From: Spirometra erinaceieuropaei
Taxonomy: Eukaryota > Platyhelminthes > Cestoda > Diphyllobothriidea > Diphyllobothriidae
Length of the DNA stretch: 64,000 nt
Direction: 5' to 3'
NCBI GenBank assembly: GCA_902702965.1
Contig: CACRXP010000707.1
Location: forward strand, 120,385 to 184,384
The stretch's first letter is position 1, and every line of letters starts with the position of its first letter. The notes below the pieces were generated by a model. The model was given only the letters and a program-made list of their open reading frames with translations. It was not told the origin of the DNA and made no database searches. This document shows, one piece after another, positions 47,194-58,964 of this stretch. Position numbers and translations under genes: made by a program.

Positions 47194-47906
47194 TAAAGTC
47201 AGTTATCGTTGCTGGTGGCCATTGCCGTGACGCGGCAAAATATGGAGGTTCTGATTGTATTACATTTGTGTCTACGGGGAATTGACACAGAACATGCTGA
47301 GAAGGCATGACAAGTTGCGTATATGGCATGCTAAACTTCTATTCTGGAAAGAATTTTCGAGGAATGAGAGGGACAAGGATAAATTTCGTAATAATAAAAT
47401 AATATATCTGTTGTCCTTTTGATATTTTTAGGATAAGAGCAGGCACAATTTCTTGTCCCTATCTAAAATTCCTGAGACGCCAAATGGAACTCCTTTACAA
47501 GCTAGGCTGACGTGGCGGTCATAAGGACGTTACCATCCTAATAAAAAAATATTTGCCAGATTAAATGGTCCGTTTCTTTGTCAGCTCTTTACCTCTTCTT
47601 CCTCCCCTGTTATGTTTTTGGATGATCTCAAGCGTCTCATTTCTCGTCACAACACACTGGGACATGTGGATGTTCATGTAGTCTCCTTAAAAGAAAGCTT
47701 TGTCTTTAGTCAAAATGACTTTTGTCTTTCCTCAAACAATATTTCCCTACTACCATGTGTCTTCTCACCTGCGTCTGTGGCAACAATAGAGAAACACCCT
47801 GAAATGGTCCGCGAATCAACAGCTGCCGGGCCGGATGGTGTTCTACCTTTCCTCCTTAAATCTCGCTGCTCCCAGGTAGTCCCTGTTTAACACACTGTAT
47901 GAACAT

Positions 47907-48276
47907 ATCTTTCATGGAGTCCAAGATTCCTGACGCCTGGCGTACAGTAAAAATCACTCCTATTCTTAATTTTCGTCCAGTTGCTTGCTATTCTGCACTA
48001 CCGAAGCTTGCTGAACGAGTTGCTCTGGACATTACAAAGCCATTCTATTTCGGCTCTTCTGGTCCTTTGCAATTTGTATGTAACGCCAAGCGTAGCACCT
48101 TAGATGCTGTTAATCTTCTGCCGCGAGTACGCCTGTGCGTTTCCTGACTACTCCTTCGCCTTCCATACCACTCCGCGTCCCCTTCACCCTACCAAAACAC
48201 CTGCGTACGGCTGTCTAGGTTTTGTTGTCTCTTGGCTTGGCGACTACTCAAGTCCCCGCCATCACTTTGTCCAATC
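47907..48276 (+). repeat. Internal tandem duplication of LINE RT segment, unit A
   Basis: Carries TTTCATGGAGTCCAAG, CTTGCTGAACGAG, CCAAGCGTAGCACC and TCTTGGCTTGGCGA in the same order as unit B. It encodes the fingers region of the reverse transcriptase. Confidence 0.65.
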
Positions 48277-48306
48277 CGGCAATCTAATGCAACTTGTTGG
48301 CAATTC

Positions 48307-48714
48307 TTTCATGAAGTCCAAGGTTTCTGACTGTTGGCACACCGTGGGAATCACTGTTATCCACCAAAAAGTCCGTTAGTTTTGATCCTAAATCTTTTAG
48401 TCCAATTGTCCGCTCTTCTGCACTCGGAAAGCTTGCTGAACGAGCAATTCTATTCCGGCTTTTCGTTCCTTTGCAATTTGAATGTAAGACCAAGCGTAGC
48501 ACCTCAGACACTGCTCATATTTTGGTCCATTCTGCCCAACGAGAACTAAATAAGGGTTGACGTTAGTACGCCTGTGCTTTTCTCGACTACTCCTCCGCCT
48601 TCAATCCCGTTCCGCGTCCCATTCTCCTTACCAAAACATCCGCGTGCGGCTCTCTAGTTTGAGTTGTATCTTGGCTTGACGATTATTCTAATTCCCGCAC
48701 TAAATTTGTCCATT
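48307..48714 (+). repeat. Internal tandem duplication of LINE RT segment, unit B
   Basis: TTTCATGAAGTCCAAG, CTTGCTGAACGAG, CCAAGCGTAGCACC and TCTTGGCTTGACGA repeat the order of unit A, but with more stops. Downstream RT motifs continue only after this unit. Confidence 0.65.
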
Positions 48715-49640
48715 TCGATAAACGGAAATCCACGGTCCTTCCCAATGACTGTGGAGTTCTTCAAGGTTCCATTTTGTCCTCCCCCCTCCCAACTCTTCTC
48801 CCTCCGCACTGATGAGCTAAGATACTCAAATAACTATCTCATAGTTAAGTATGCTGACGAACTGGTTGTTAGACACCCTCTCAAAACTCAGACATCTCCA
48901 GTCTCTGACGGATGGCCTTAACCATGTCTCATTATGGTGGCAGAAAAATGGTCTCGTACTGAATAATCAAAAATCAGTCCAGTCTGCTTTCCGACTGAGA
49001 CGGTCCCCTAGTCCTGAATCCTTTAACATCCCTTCCAACAAGGCATCCTCTTTCAAGTTGTTTGGTGTGACTTTGTCATCACATCTCTTCTCTCCATATT
49101 GAGACCCTTTTTACTAAAGTTCGTAAACGACTTTATTACATTCGTCGATTACGCTCCTACCACAATCCTTAACCCTTAATATGACAATATATAGATGTTT
49201 GCATTATTCCTCTCATCCTCTCCCGTCACTTTTCCTGCCTTACGTAAAAAAGATATGTCGATTTTAGGACGAGTTCTCCGAATGCCCTATTCCGCTGCCA
49301 GTGTCCCTTATGTCTTTTTAGTCGATATTATCATGCAACGACATTTCGAAACGACCAAGCAATTTGCTGGTCGAATTCTGGACGGTATTGTCCAGCCCCT
49401 ACATTCTGAACTAATCTCAAAGAAGTCCTCCCGCCCCATGCGCCGTGACTTCCGACCTATCTCCTGCAGCACATCGGTATACCAGCATTCTGTATTGCCA
49501 TGCCTGGCTCGCCACCTCACGTGTGAAGAGATGGAGATGCAGAGGCTAAGACATGAATTGTCCCCATGATAGTCGTTCCGTTCTGTTTAACACTTTCTGA
49601 CTCTTGACTAGTTTGTTAAGTTATATTCTGTCCACAGAGG

Positions 49641-52600
49641 GAATTTCTCTCTCTTCTCTCCTTGTGTCCCATAATAGGTGGACAACAGTAGTAATATGAA
49701 GCTTTATTTTTTAAGAAATAATCGAACTCTTGATGCTCCCTTGAAAACGGAAAGCTATATCGCCTTGTCCTCTGCTGGCCTTTTGGTGCTTTGCATATAT
49801 TTGCGCAGGAGGACAACAGAATTGGGCTTGTGAACGTTTCTGTCCTGAGCGCTGTTGAAAACGCCCCTGGTGCTTTCCTCCAAATGTCCTGTATGTCCTC
49901 CTCAACAATATGATTTGATCATCAACACGAAGACTGTAGACCGAGTTGAGCGATTGAAGTCCAATGTTCTGGGGACTCAAGACTTGCTTACTAGTGTCGG
50001 TAGACACCGCCCAATGGTTGGTTTGACAATTTCAGCAAAAGAGATTAACGGGTTGCCTAATTAGATTTAAACACGATTCTTTTTTTGTCAAAAATTCTGT
50101 TAAAAAAAGCATCGGTTTTTTGCGGGCTTCTAGCTCGAAAGAGGATTGTTTGCGACGAGTAGACTGTGCGCCGACATGCAAACGTCCCTGCAATTTTTTC
50201 TTGTTCGTGGCTACGTAGGCGAAAGGCGCAAGAATAATGTTCAGTGCTCCGAATTGTGCCTAGGGAATTGGAGAATAAAATCGCGTACTACGCAAACCTT
50301 CGTCTATGCGCACAGTTGGAACAGAGTTAAGTCCGAGTGCAAACTTTTGCTGATTAGTGGTCTTCAGATGAAATTTCAAGAGTTGTTCCTTGTCTTCGAA
50401 AAGCCAAATGCGGGCTCTTAAAACTACAAATACAAACCCGCCAAAAGCCCCACCCACAATTAAGACAAAATAAGACTTGTGTCTCTACCTGCGCACACCT
50501 AATGAAACGACTATTTCATACTGTAGAGATTGAACTCAAATGAAAACACAAATGTGAAAGCAGTGGTCACGACATTTTCCTTCGATGTCCAATATTGCCA
50601 ACGTATGCAGCCTTCGATTAATCAGTCCTTCATGGCATTCATTCGAATGACTGACTGACAAAACTGAAAAATAGCTTCCTTGGACGTTTTTCTCATTACA
50701 TACATTTTAAAACTTACATTGTACCGTCTATTAAATTACAGTGGCCTGCTCGATAGACTTTTCCCTAAGACCATCATTGTTCTCCTGTCGCGGTTTAATT
50801 ATGCCGATCAGTGCGACCTGTAGGTTAAGAAGTCACTTTTGATTTGAGGCTTGTTAATTTCTAGTGACCATCGCCTTAGACCGGAAAAAACCATTCAGCG
50901 CAGTACAGAGTCCGAGTGTGCACAAAACAGGGACTGGAGGAAATGTATCCAGTTTTGGTGGCATGAATATGGAGGTCTTGTTGCCGACACTTAATGTGAG
51001 CCAAAGGGAAAATTTGCGCGGGGTAGAAAATATAAATATCGTCGAATTTTCCGACCCCCAATTCAATTTCCGAGGCCTCCGAATAGCATTTAATAGTTAA
51101 TGACAAAGTTGGCAGACTGACCCTAATGCTCTCCTTCTTGCATCCATATAGTTACGGTCTCCGAATGCTGTAGGAGGCAAAACACTTCAGAAACAAGATC
51201 TTAGAAGCCACAACTGTCTTCGAAGTTTGGCTAGTGTCTAGTAAGTGTCTCGTACTCAAGCCCCCGGAAGGTTGCTTTATGTTCTAAGGCATCAGTCTGG
51301 CAGACGTCTAGTCGACTTCTATGTTTAATGTCCTTGCATAATACCAGAGTGTGCGCATTCACTTCAGAGGTTTGGGGCACAATTCACCAATAAACACCCG
51401 TTTTCATTCGCTGTTCCCTTAAACGAGCAAATGCGGGTGAGGTCGAATTTAATCCAAACATTCTGCATTTCATTAATATTATTCCCATCACCTGTGCAGA
51501 CTGCACTCAGAAAACGAACCAGGTAAACAGTAGAGATTCTTTCTTTGATTACGAACACCTTTGAATATACACATATATGGCACAGAAACATCCGTGAAAC
51601 CCCCTTTTCTAAAACTGATTTCATAGAAGGACATATCTGCAGTAACTTTGCTTGAAGGGATGGTTGATCTCAGTGACATATAATTTAGGATCCTGACGTC
51701 TTTGAGTCATAATTAGTGTCAGAACTTGCCGTTTGGGATTGCAGACTGAAAGCCCTGCAACTATCGGAGTCAGTTATACGTAGCCTTGCCGTTCTCACAA
51801 TGAAACCTTTTCTGCTCACGATATATTACGCAGGATATGGACTACGTTGCCTAGTTTTCGCACAAAATCAACAAATGTGGATAAAGTAAACCACAGGAAT
51901 TATCATTAAAACGTCCCAAAAATTATTTTGGATACAGCCTTTTTAAAACTGAAGTGTTCCCTTCTCTCTATTATAAAGTTAAGAGGAGGCAAAGTTCGTA
52001 TTAAAATAAGTAGAATGAATTGATGTGTTATTTGCGCATTTTTTCCCGAAAATATAGGGACATTTTTTGAGCTTCGAAAATTTACTGTAACAACGAACAT
52101 TAGGAAAGCGCTCACATGGTGACTGAATTCGCTCATTTGAAACATACGATCGTATTTTCTGACCGTCACTCGTACAAACGCATCTCAGTAATGTCCCCAG
52201 CAGGAAAATGTCGGCCAATGATTCATTAATTTCTATGTTTATTCTGCAGGTGAACTTAAGTACAGTTTAGGATGGTGTGTACAGACAAGCGTTCGTTGGT
52301 TAGTCTAACCGCTGTGTTCGTTACGGTTGGGTTGTGGTGAATGCTAGATAAATTGTCGTGCTACGAGAATTCGTTCGATACCATCAAAGACGTTGGCAAC
52401 TTTGGATGGACAGGTTATGTTCGAAGGCTCCTTTGTTACTCACAATTGGGCTTCATTTTTGTTATTTCTTAATTAATTCCGCCAAATACTCGCAACTTTT
52501 TGAGATGTGTTTTAAAAAATTAACTTATTTTTTATTGCAACAAACGAAACCATTTCACCTAAATAATTAGAATGCAATTCAACCAAGACTCTATTCCATC

Positions 52601-52740
52601 AGTTCCAAAGTCAAAACCGAGCAGTCATTTTTTCTTTCTCCACGTCCAAAGATTGTTTTCTGATTGGTTAACCGCAGATGCACTTTCACTTCAATTCTTA
52701 AAAACCTAGCGGCGCCATATACGAACTACGGTCACGCGGC
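49641..52740. other. Interval without a secure gene
   Basis: A minus-strand frame at 49711-50007 reads RTFGGKHQGRF...RSQAQFCC, vaguely like a decayed retroelement gag zinc knuckle, but the cysteines needed are absent. The remainder has only short random frames. Confidence 0.3.
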
Positions 52741-52921
52741 CATGGAGAACCTGGAGTTCTCTGGTCATCAGCTGGCGTAACTCATAATCTGTCCTGATTC
52801 CATGCAGATTTCCGGTATGTCCTCACATGTCGCGCTAATGGTTTCATCCAGACAGACCTGCAGGTTCAGCCCTCTCCCTCCAGAAGCCGTGGGTGCGGCT
52901 GAAGGCGTCCTTTGCCGCATA
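52741..52921 (-). other. GC-rich coding-like remnant next to a foldback element
   Basis: The minus strand reads RTPSAAPTASGGRGLNLQVC then DETISATCEDIPEICMESGQ with a stop soon after. Codon usage looks protein-like and differs from the AT-rich surroundings. I do not recognise the family; it resembles text seen near cestode retroelements. The foldback element at 52924 inserted at its edge, and no continuation is visible on the other side. Confidence 0.3.
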
Positions 52922-52923
52922 TA

Positions 52924-54094
52924 CACTAGGTGGGCTAACTCGTTAAATGTCAACCGAAATTCCGAAATCCGTTTTTGTTTTGAAAAAAGTAAGTAATTAG
53001 AGTTGTAAAACTACTCATCGCGCAGCATAATTTTAAAATAATCTAGTAAACTCAGGGTGCCTGTTTTCGAACGAACCTCTTTCCGGCTGCATGCAAAAAC
53101 TATACTCTGTAAAAAATGACTACTTAAGTGTCATGAATTCTTCTCATTAATCTTCTATGTCGTTAAAAGTTTAGTTATATTATATAGAAAGCATGCACAA
53201 AAATATTCTTTCATTCGCTCATTCAACACAAAATGACGTATTTTTCCAATGTTATATTCAAAAGAAGAGTATAAGTCGGTTTCGAAAAAGTTCCTGATTT
53301 AGGCAGTATGTTATTAGCGACGACGACAAAGGAGACTGGAATGGCCATTCCTGGCTTATTAGCCGTCGTCAGCTAGTCATACCGAATCCCGAAGTGTGGA
53401 ACACCCGAAGCTTGAACTCGCGACCTGTTAGTTGGAAGTCCACGCCTCTAACCACTGGGCCACGAGCCCGTTTCAGATTGAGATTTTTTTAATAGCGTAA
53501 ACTGGCCGTTCATAAACTGTCATTTCTTTGCATTTACTACTGTGGCTTGTAAAGTTAACAATATGGCTCAAATCTACTGCAAAATCTTATGCAACCCGTA
53601 TAGTCTTCTCTGAAGACCGTAGAGAAATGCATGGTTTTCTGTACGCTTAAAACATACGGCCTGTAGTTTGGTAACCCTGAATGCGAGTATGATGGGAGAT
53701 CGGGGTCAAAATTATTCGCGAATTGGAAAAGGTTTTTAAAACCAAATCATACTCCTCCTGCGAGTAAAAAATTGAAAGAGGATGCCATTTCCTACCGACT
53801 GAGCAAGAGAGTGAATATTTTCATGCATGCTTTCCATGAGATATATTTCGATGTTAAAGGGCATCGAAAATCAATGAAAACAAGTGCATGGTACATAAGC
53901 AGTCATTTTTTAAACAGAATTTTCGCATGCAGCCGAAAAGGCATTCCTTCGAAAGCCGGCATCATCAGGTTGCTGGATTATTATAGAACTATGTAACACG
54001 GTGATCAGTTTTGCAACCCCACTTTATTAACCTTTTCGAAACGAAAACGCATTTTGGAGTTGCGGTCGACATTTCATGAGTTAGCCCACTACTG
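52924..54094. mobile_element. Foldback Tc1/mariner-type element, subfamily B, with nested SINE (copy 6)
   Basis: TA at 52922-52923 and 54095-54096. Ends are CACTAGGTGGGCTAACTCGT and the complement of CAGTAGTGGGCTAACTCATG. Total 1171 bp; removing the nested insert at 53300-53475 leaves about 995 bp, the size of the other copies. It is closest to copy 3 by its terminal sequence. Confidence 0.8.
53300..53475 (-). mobile_element. tRNA-derived SINE nested in a foldback element
   Basis: On the minus strand GGGCTCGTGGCCCAGTGGTT provides a good pol III A-box, and GGTCGCGAGTTCAAGC a near-consensus B-box about 45 bases later. A tail of about 100 bases follows. The insert interrupts the foldback sequence between TTCCTGATT and CAGATTGAG, which are contiguous (as TTTCTAATTGTGAG) in copy 3. 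GATT on both sides (53296-53299, 53476-53479) may be the target duplication. Confidence 0.7.
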
Positions 54095-54362
54095 TACAGC
54101 CATTTTACGGTTCACCGGCTTTATGTACCTTAACTAGCATTGTGTAAGTTTTCGTTTGGCGAATTCAGTACCAGTAAAATAACTTGAAACATTGGACTGA
54201 CTTTATAAATATCTTGGCATGTCATATATCTCAGGAATATGTGCGCCTACTGACATGAGTCATAAGGCCGCTCCTTCGTTTACCAGTTTTTTTCTCGGGA
54301 AGATACTTCGCTCTATTTCAGAAGTGTGTTCCGTTCGTTTCTTCTCCATCTCGAGGATGACG

Positions 54363-54900
54363 TTATGAGGTATTTTGTTGGGGTAAGTTAGTATTGATAA
54401 CACTTTTAATAATTTGTCTTTCAATGATTACAACAGCACCTTCTTTATCAGCTCTCAAGATGACAACTTTTGGGTTCTTCACTGGACACTTTGAAGCTGA
54501 GACGGGAATATTTGTCGCTGACATGCTATTCAAAACAACCGGACTCTCAATGGTCTTGCGGCAACATCTGACGTTGATGTTAAATCTTATAGCCGGTGAC
54601 TGGATTGTCAGTTTCAATCTTTCTTTTAAGTGACTTCTAAGTTTCATGCAGAAAATTAGTCATTTAGCCATAACGCATCAGATTTCGGATTTTTCTGTCT
54701 TTGGTTTTCTATGGTTGGACTCTACGCAAGGGGTTTCGTCAAGCGATGGCTTCCTTGGCGAATTAATTGCTTTGGCATGAAATGAGACTTCCTTCACTGC
54801 ACGCAATTGGAACATGCGTGCTAAGAAGACAGGCCCTGTTCTCGCATTCAACGCACGCTTTGACTAACCCAACTGGGACCTCAATTAGGAGATCGCATAA
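54363..54900 (-). pseudogene. Penelope-like retroelement, N-terminal RT region fragment
   Basis: The minus strand reads NPKVVILRADKEGAVVIIER, the ADKG motif (here ADKE) that marks the start of the Penelope-like reverse transcriptase. Upstream in shifted frames are FHAKAINSPRKPSLDETPC and CENRACLLSTH-like text expected before it. The frame ends at 54363 with no downstream palm motifs, so the element is truncated there. Assignment is by recalled motif only. Confidence 0.5.
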
Positions 54901-56614
54901 TTAGATGCCTCTCCAAAATCTGCTACAAATGAGAAGGAAGATGGGAGAAAGACAGTCATAATGTGCCTTTAATAATCACGTCAGTGAAATTTATTACGGC
55001 CGTCTGATGAAGAGCGAAATCAACCACTTTAGCGCCGCTCTGCAGAGTAACTTGCTGCCTGACGGAATTCACTCAAAATTACCACCAGCCCCGATAAACA
55101 AATAAGGGGACCTAGCAGCTCCGAGGTAAAACGGCAGACATTTGATTCCTATTCGGAGACGATAACGCCCCCAGTACGAGCACGAAAAGGACGAACTGCA
55201 GCATCGAATGAACGAACCATTGCTAGCACTGTAGAATTTAGGCTTGAAATTACCCTGTAGGTGAGTCCAGATGCAAATGCCTTACGTGTTCAATCCATCT
55301 AAAACTGTATGGATGTGCTTTCATTCGGTTGTTTGTGTAAAATTTTTAAGCATGAGGGGGGGGGGGTAAATTGACGATTTTGTATGCTTATCCCTCAGAG
55401 CGGCTGATAAGACCTGGTAAATTTCAGAAATGAGGCACATGCCTGATATGGCTCACACTGTGGACAACTGCTGGATGCTTTTTCCTGTAGAGTGCCCAGA
55501 AGCTATGGCTGAATCAACAGTCTTGGGTATATCAGGTGATCTTCGCGCTAAAAGGTTCCTTTCCCCCGGCGCCTCCGTCCCCAAATCTTGTCAGATCCCC
55601 TGAAATGGCCGAATAGTGTGTCAGACTGCTTATCACCCACAGCCTTTGGCATTTTAAATCGCACAAACAAACGCCTTCTGTCCCGCTCCAAGTCCACTCA
55701 CATGTCATTCTGAAAGCCTGTGTTGTCAGTCGTTGTCCTTGACGTGTTACAGACTGTCTCCATATAGCAAGCCAGACTTCATATAAATTTGCGCACACAT
55801 GCGTGGTTGAGAAAGAGTTCGCGAAGTTTAAGATCGTTATCAAATTGCACCTCGTTCACAATGGCTTGTTACGCAGCTACGTAATTTCAACTTGTATTAA
55901 ACCAGTTTCAGGTGAATTCTGTCAAAAGAAGTTATTTTCGTGCAAATTAGTCTTACCTTTTGTTGACTGTGAAATTCCTAGAGATGCATTAATAACACAG
56001 CAAATGGTTTGGAAACCCAGAAAGAGCACTAAGCTGAGATGTCTGAACGCGGAAATGCTCTTGGCTTCCGAAGACTGCCTCATTAACCTGAGAAGCAAAA
56101 CTGTCCCCTAAGCGTGTAGTCTTTGCTCCCTCAACTTCTCAAAGTATTGCACTCAACATTCCACAGTTTAATGAGCAACAATTTCGCCATCTTTGTCAAC
56201 AGAATTTGATGGTACGTTAATCAGGAAATGCATTGCTACTTGCAGAATATACAGAACACGAACCTCCAACTCTTATACAAAACAAGACATAGTCTGAAAA
56301 CCGAGATGACATTTTACATCTCGACCACATCACAGGAAAGCGCACTCACCGTCAAAACAACCTGAAATTTAAAAGGTAGAGATCAAATGCCTGTTCAGTT
56401 GTTTTTCTAAATGTGGGTGAGAGGCAGAAAATATTCGACTCAGTTGGCTACAGTTGGAAAACTACACTTCGCCTGCACTAAAAGCACTATAAAGTATAAT
56501 CCAAAAGACTGTTGGAGAGTCCAGCTCGGTAACAACAAAACAAATTCTGTTGTTCGTTCTCTGAGTGTGGTGCGGCTTCAAATGCTGAGGTCTGTTTGAT
56601 GTTACCAAGGAAGC
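54901..56614. other. Interval without a recognised gene
   Basis: Frames of about 100 codons at 55532-55843 (minus) and 55803-56111 (plus) have no recognisable domain. A G-run near 55357-55367 is the only simple repeat. Confidence 0.35.
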
Positions 56615-57440
56615 GTCCGGAAAAGAGAATACGCGAACGCATTCCTGCCTGGCTATGTAGAGGTGAAAATCGATCGGCAACGGTATAGAGAAGGACCCCA
56701 TCTAAATGTCAGTAGACTGTACATCGCGCCATACGTTATTTATGGTAAAGGGAGTTTTATAGGCGGGGCATCACGCTAGATAGTAAGCTGACAAGATAAA
56801 AGAAAGCACAGAAATTGCCTCGATTTATGCCAAAAGTCTTATCCTACGCAATTGTACCACGACGGAAGTGAGAGTAGTAATTAAACAATAAACAAAAAAT
56901 AAACTTCACAAAATAACGGATTTTGAGTTAAGGTATGAAGTTTTGGGAAGTAAGCGGTGTTGCCAGTGTGATTTCTGCAACAGCCAGTAAATTTGTGGCA
57001 AAATAAAACCTCATATGACACGATCCACAGTCTGCTGACAGTTAATTGGGGTCCCTCTCTATACCGCTGCCAATCGATCGATTTCGAGTTCAATTCTCGC
57101 ACATCTAATCGGTACGAACCACCAAGCCGACGCTAAAGAAGCCTTTAAAGTTATCTACCGGGCAACGTCAAACTAGTCTAAAGGCCTGGGCAAACGGGTG
57201 CTAGCCACAGCCGAAGCAGTGGCCATTCGACTAGCGAACTCAGCGTTCTGTTGTCAGAAGACGCTGACACAAGCAGTCTGTCTGCCCCGGCCGACTCCCT
57301 GAGAGCAGTCACACGCACTTACAGCACTTACAATCTAACCGGAACCCCTCTCCTTCCCCCCTCCCACCCCAGCTCCACCGTCCTGAACACGCTGACTCCG
57401 TCATGCCGGCGGCGTGGGAACATGGATTTTGATTAACCGC
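56615..57440 (+). repeat. Penelope-associated tail repeat, copy interrupted by a TIR element
   Basis: GCGTCCGGAAAAGAG...AATCGAT (56628-56675) and, after the TIR element, AATCGATCGATTTCGAGTTC ... GGTACGAACCACCAAG ... CTAAAGGCCT ... GCAGTCACACGCACT (57072-57320) align in order with 63190-63510. The 63 kb paralog has no insert. Confidence 0.65.
56676..57071. mobile_element. 396-bp non-autonomous DNA transposon with 8-bp target duplication
   Basis: Terminal inverted repeats of about 50 bp: the left starts GGCAACGGTATAGAGAAGGA and the right, in reverse complement, GGCAGCGGTATAGAGAGGGA; both continue through a GACCCC, TGTCAG and AGACTGT series. AATCGATC occurs directly outside both ends (56668-56675 and 57072-57079). 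The paralogous repeat at about 63222-63240 reads GAATCGATAGATTTCAAGTT, the empty site. Eight-base duplications fit hAT, Merlin or P superfamilies; the GGCA terminus does not settle which. The interior is AT-rich and noncoding. Confidence 0.85.
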
Positions 57441-58915
57441 GCCCCTGAGAAGCATCTATATCCTGTCTACAATAAGAATGATCATTATCCATGTTATTGT
57501 ATCGGCCTAGTGATGAGTTACCGAAAACATATGTTCGCCAACTGACTGTTACCAATATACTTTGTAGATTTGCTCTGTTTGGTGGTATATTTCTCATTAT
57601 ATCTAGTGATAAGCGGTTGGTTTTAAGAGGGCAACCGTGAGAATATTTCAAAGTGCTCAGCCAAAATGTGTTCTGTCGGCCTTTTTTCGTAAAAATATGA
57701 CTCAGCTGATAGAGCTGCCAGTGATGACTAATCAGTACTTTCACTTTATCTGCCGTTGTGCTCTAAGTAAAGGGAAAAACATTCTTAAGAGCCTTTAATC
57801 TAACAAGTCTTTGGGATAGTCTGAAAAGCAGAACGCCGTGCATTGCTGCCAGAAATCTGGACAGTAGGTAGGTTGTTCGATTAAGAAAATTAAACTGGTA
57901 CTCCAGAAAGATCCCTATGTTTGTGTCTAACATCAAACAAACACAAAAGGCACATATCAGCCTCCTACGTGGGAGAGCTTCATCGATTTCCAGGAACTTT
58001 TCAGCCCAACAAAAATACCAACAGTAAGCACAGTATAAATGTAACTCATAAAATGTCGCGGATGAAGTCTGAATAAGTAGACGAGCGTGCAGTGGGTATT
58101 GACATTTCTATTCATTAAACTTATCTGAGAGACAAAAAGCCTTCTTATGAAAAAGAGGGCGACAATGATGAGAGGAAACTGCACAATCATGCCTTATGAA
58201 GGGAAGATTGGCATGTTACGTAGTAACGGACGTTTCGTATAATTCACATAACTTCGTATGATGGTTCTTTACATAGGCCGTATGCAAATGTTTCCAGGCG
58301 TTTTACAGTAAAAGAGTACTAACACAAGTGCGGAAAGTTCACGCTAAGTCTCTTCTGAAACCAGCAACGTATATTTTATGTCCAAGTTAACTAAGCAGGG
58401 TAAGGTTTGAGATATTTTGCGCTGATCTCGGGAAATAGAACGCGGATTTGCCTTTAAAAATTTTGATTCTCGATCCACCGATGTGACTGCCATATAACAC
58501 GGTAATAAACGTGTTTGACAACTGTTACTTTTATCCCATAAAGTGTAAACAAATGCACATGTGACTGCACCATATGCTGCCTCATTTCTCCATTAGGCCA
58601 TACAATACAAACGTCAAGGTAGTTTTGTCTGCCTTTCAATTTGGATGGACATTTTCATTAGCAGTCGTAAGGTTACCGCTTGAGTGGTTGGTAGGTATAT
58701 TCATTATTACAACGGTCGCATTATGGCAATTTTTTAATGGTGGAATAGTGCCAAAAACAAATTAGACGGATGAAAACGGTAGATAAGCAAAGGACACGGA
58801 AATTTTAGTCCTTGGACACCAAATATATCACTATATGCCCGTTATGGTTATCTGCAAATACCATTTGTTAACGTTTCCTATAAAAACATTTAAAAACCGA
58901 TAGAAAAATTTGGCC
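57441..58915. other. Interval without a recognised gene
   Basis: AT-rich with short random frames. A loxP-like word near 58250 was examined and rejected. Confidence 0.4.
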
Positions 58916-58964
58916 CTAAGCTGTTAAAAGGAATAGCACCGACTTTATCTGCCAAGGCACATAC

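Larger units (their letters stand above)
47540..49640 (+). mobile_element. 5'-truncated CR1/jockey-like LINE, degenerate
   Basis: Successive plus frames read STAAGPDGVLPFLLKSRC (about 47815; reverse transcriptase GPDG motif), IPDAWRTVKITPI and FRPVACYSALPKLAERV (fingers), QFVCNAKRSTLDAV, then KYADELVV at about 48847-48870 where the active site YADD is expected, LTDGLNHVSLWWQKNGLVLN, a KLFGVTLSSHLFS thumb-like segment, and a C-terminal block ending ELSP with TGA at 49567-49569. Several stops and frameshifts interrupt it, and YADD has become YADE. The endonuclease half is missing, consistent with 5' truncation. Family name by recall of motif pattern. Confidence 0.7.

Noticed and set aside
49711..50007. 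Possible retroelement gag zinc knuckle on the minus strand
   Set aside because: GGKH is present, but the cysteines of a CCHC knuckle are missing, and no other gag or pol text is nearby.
58235..58260. loxP-like word ATAACTTCGTATG
   Set aside because: It matches 12 of 13 bases of one arm, but there is no correctly spaced inverted partner; this is expected by chance in AT-rich DNA and makes no sense in this genome.
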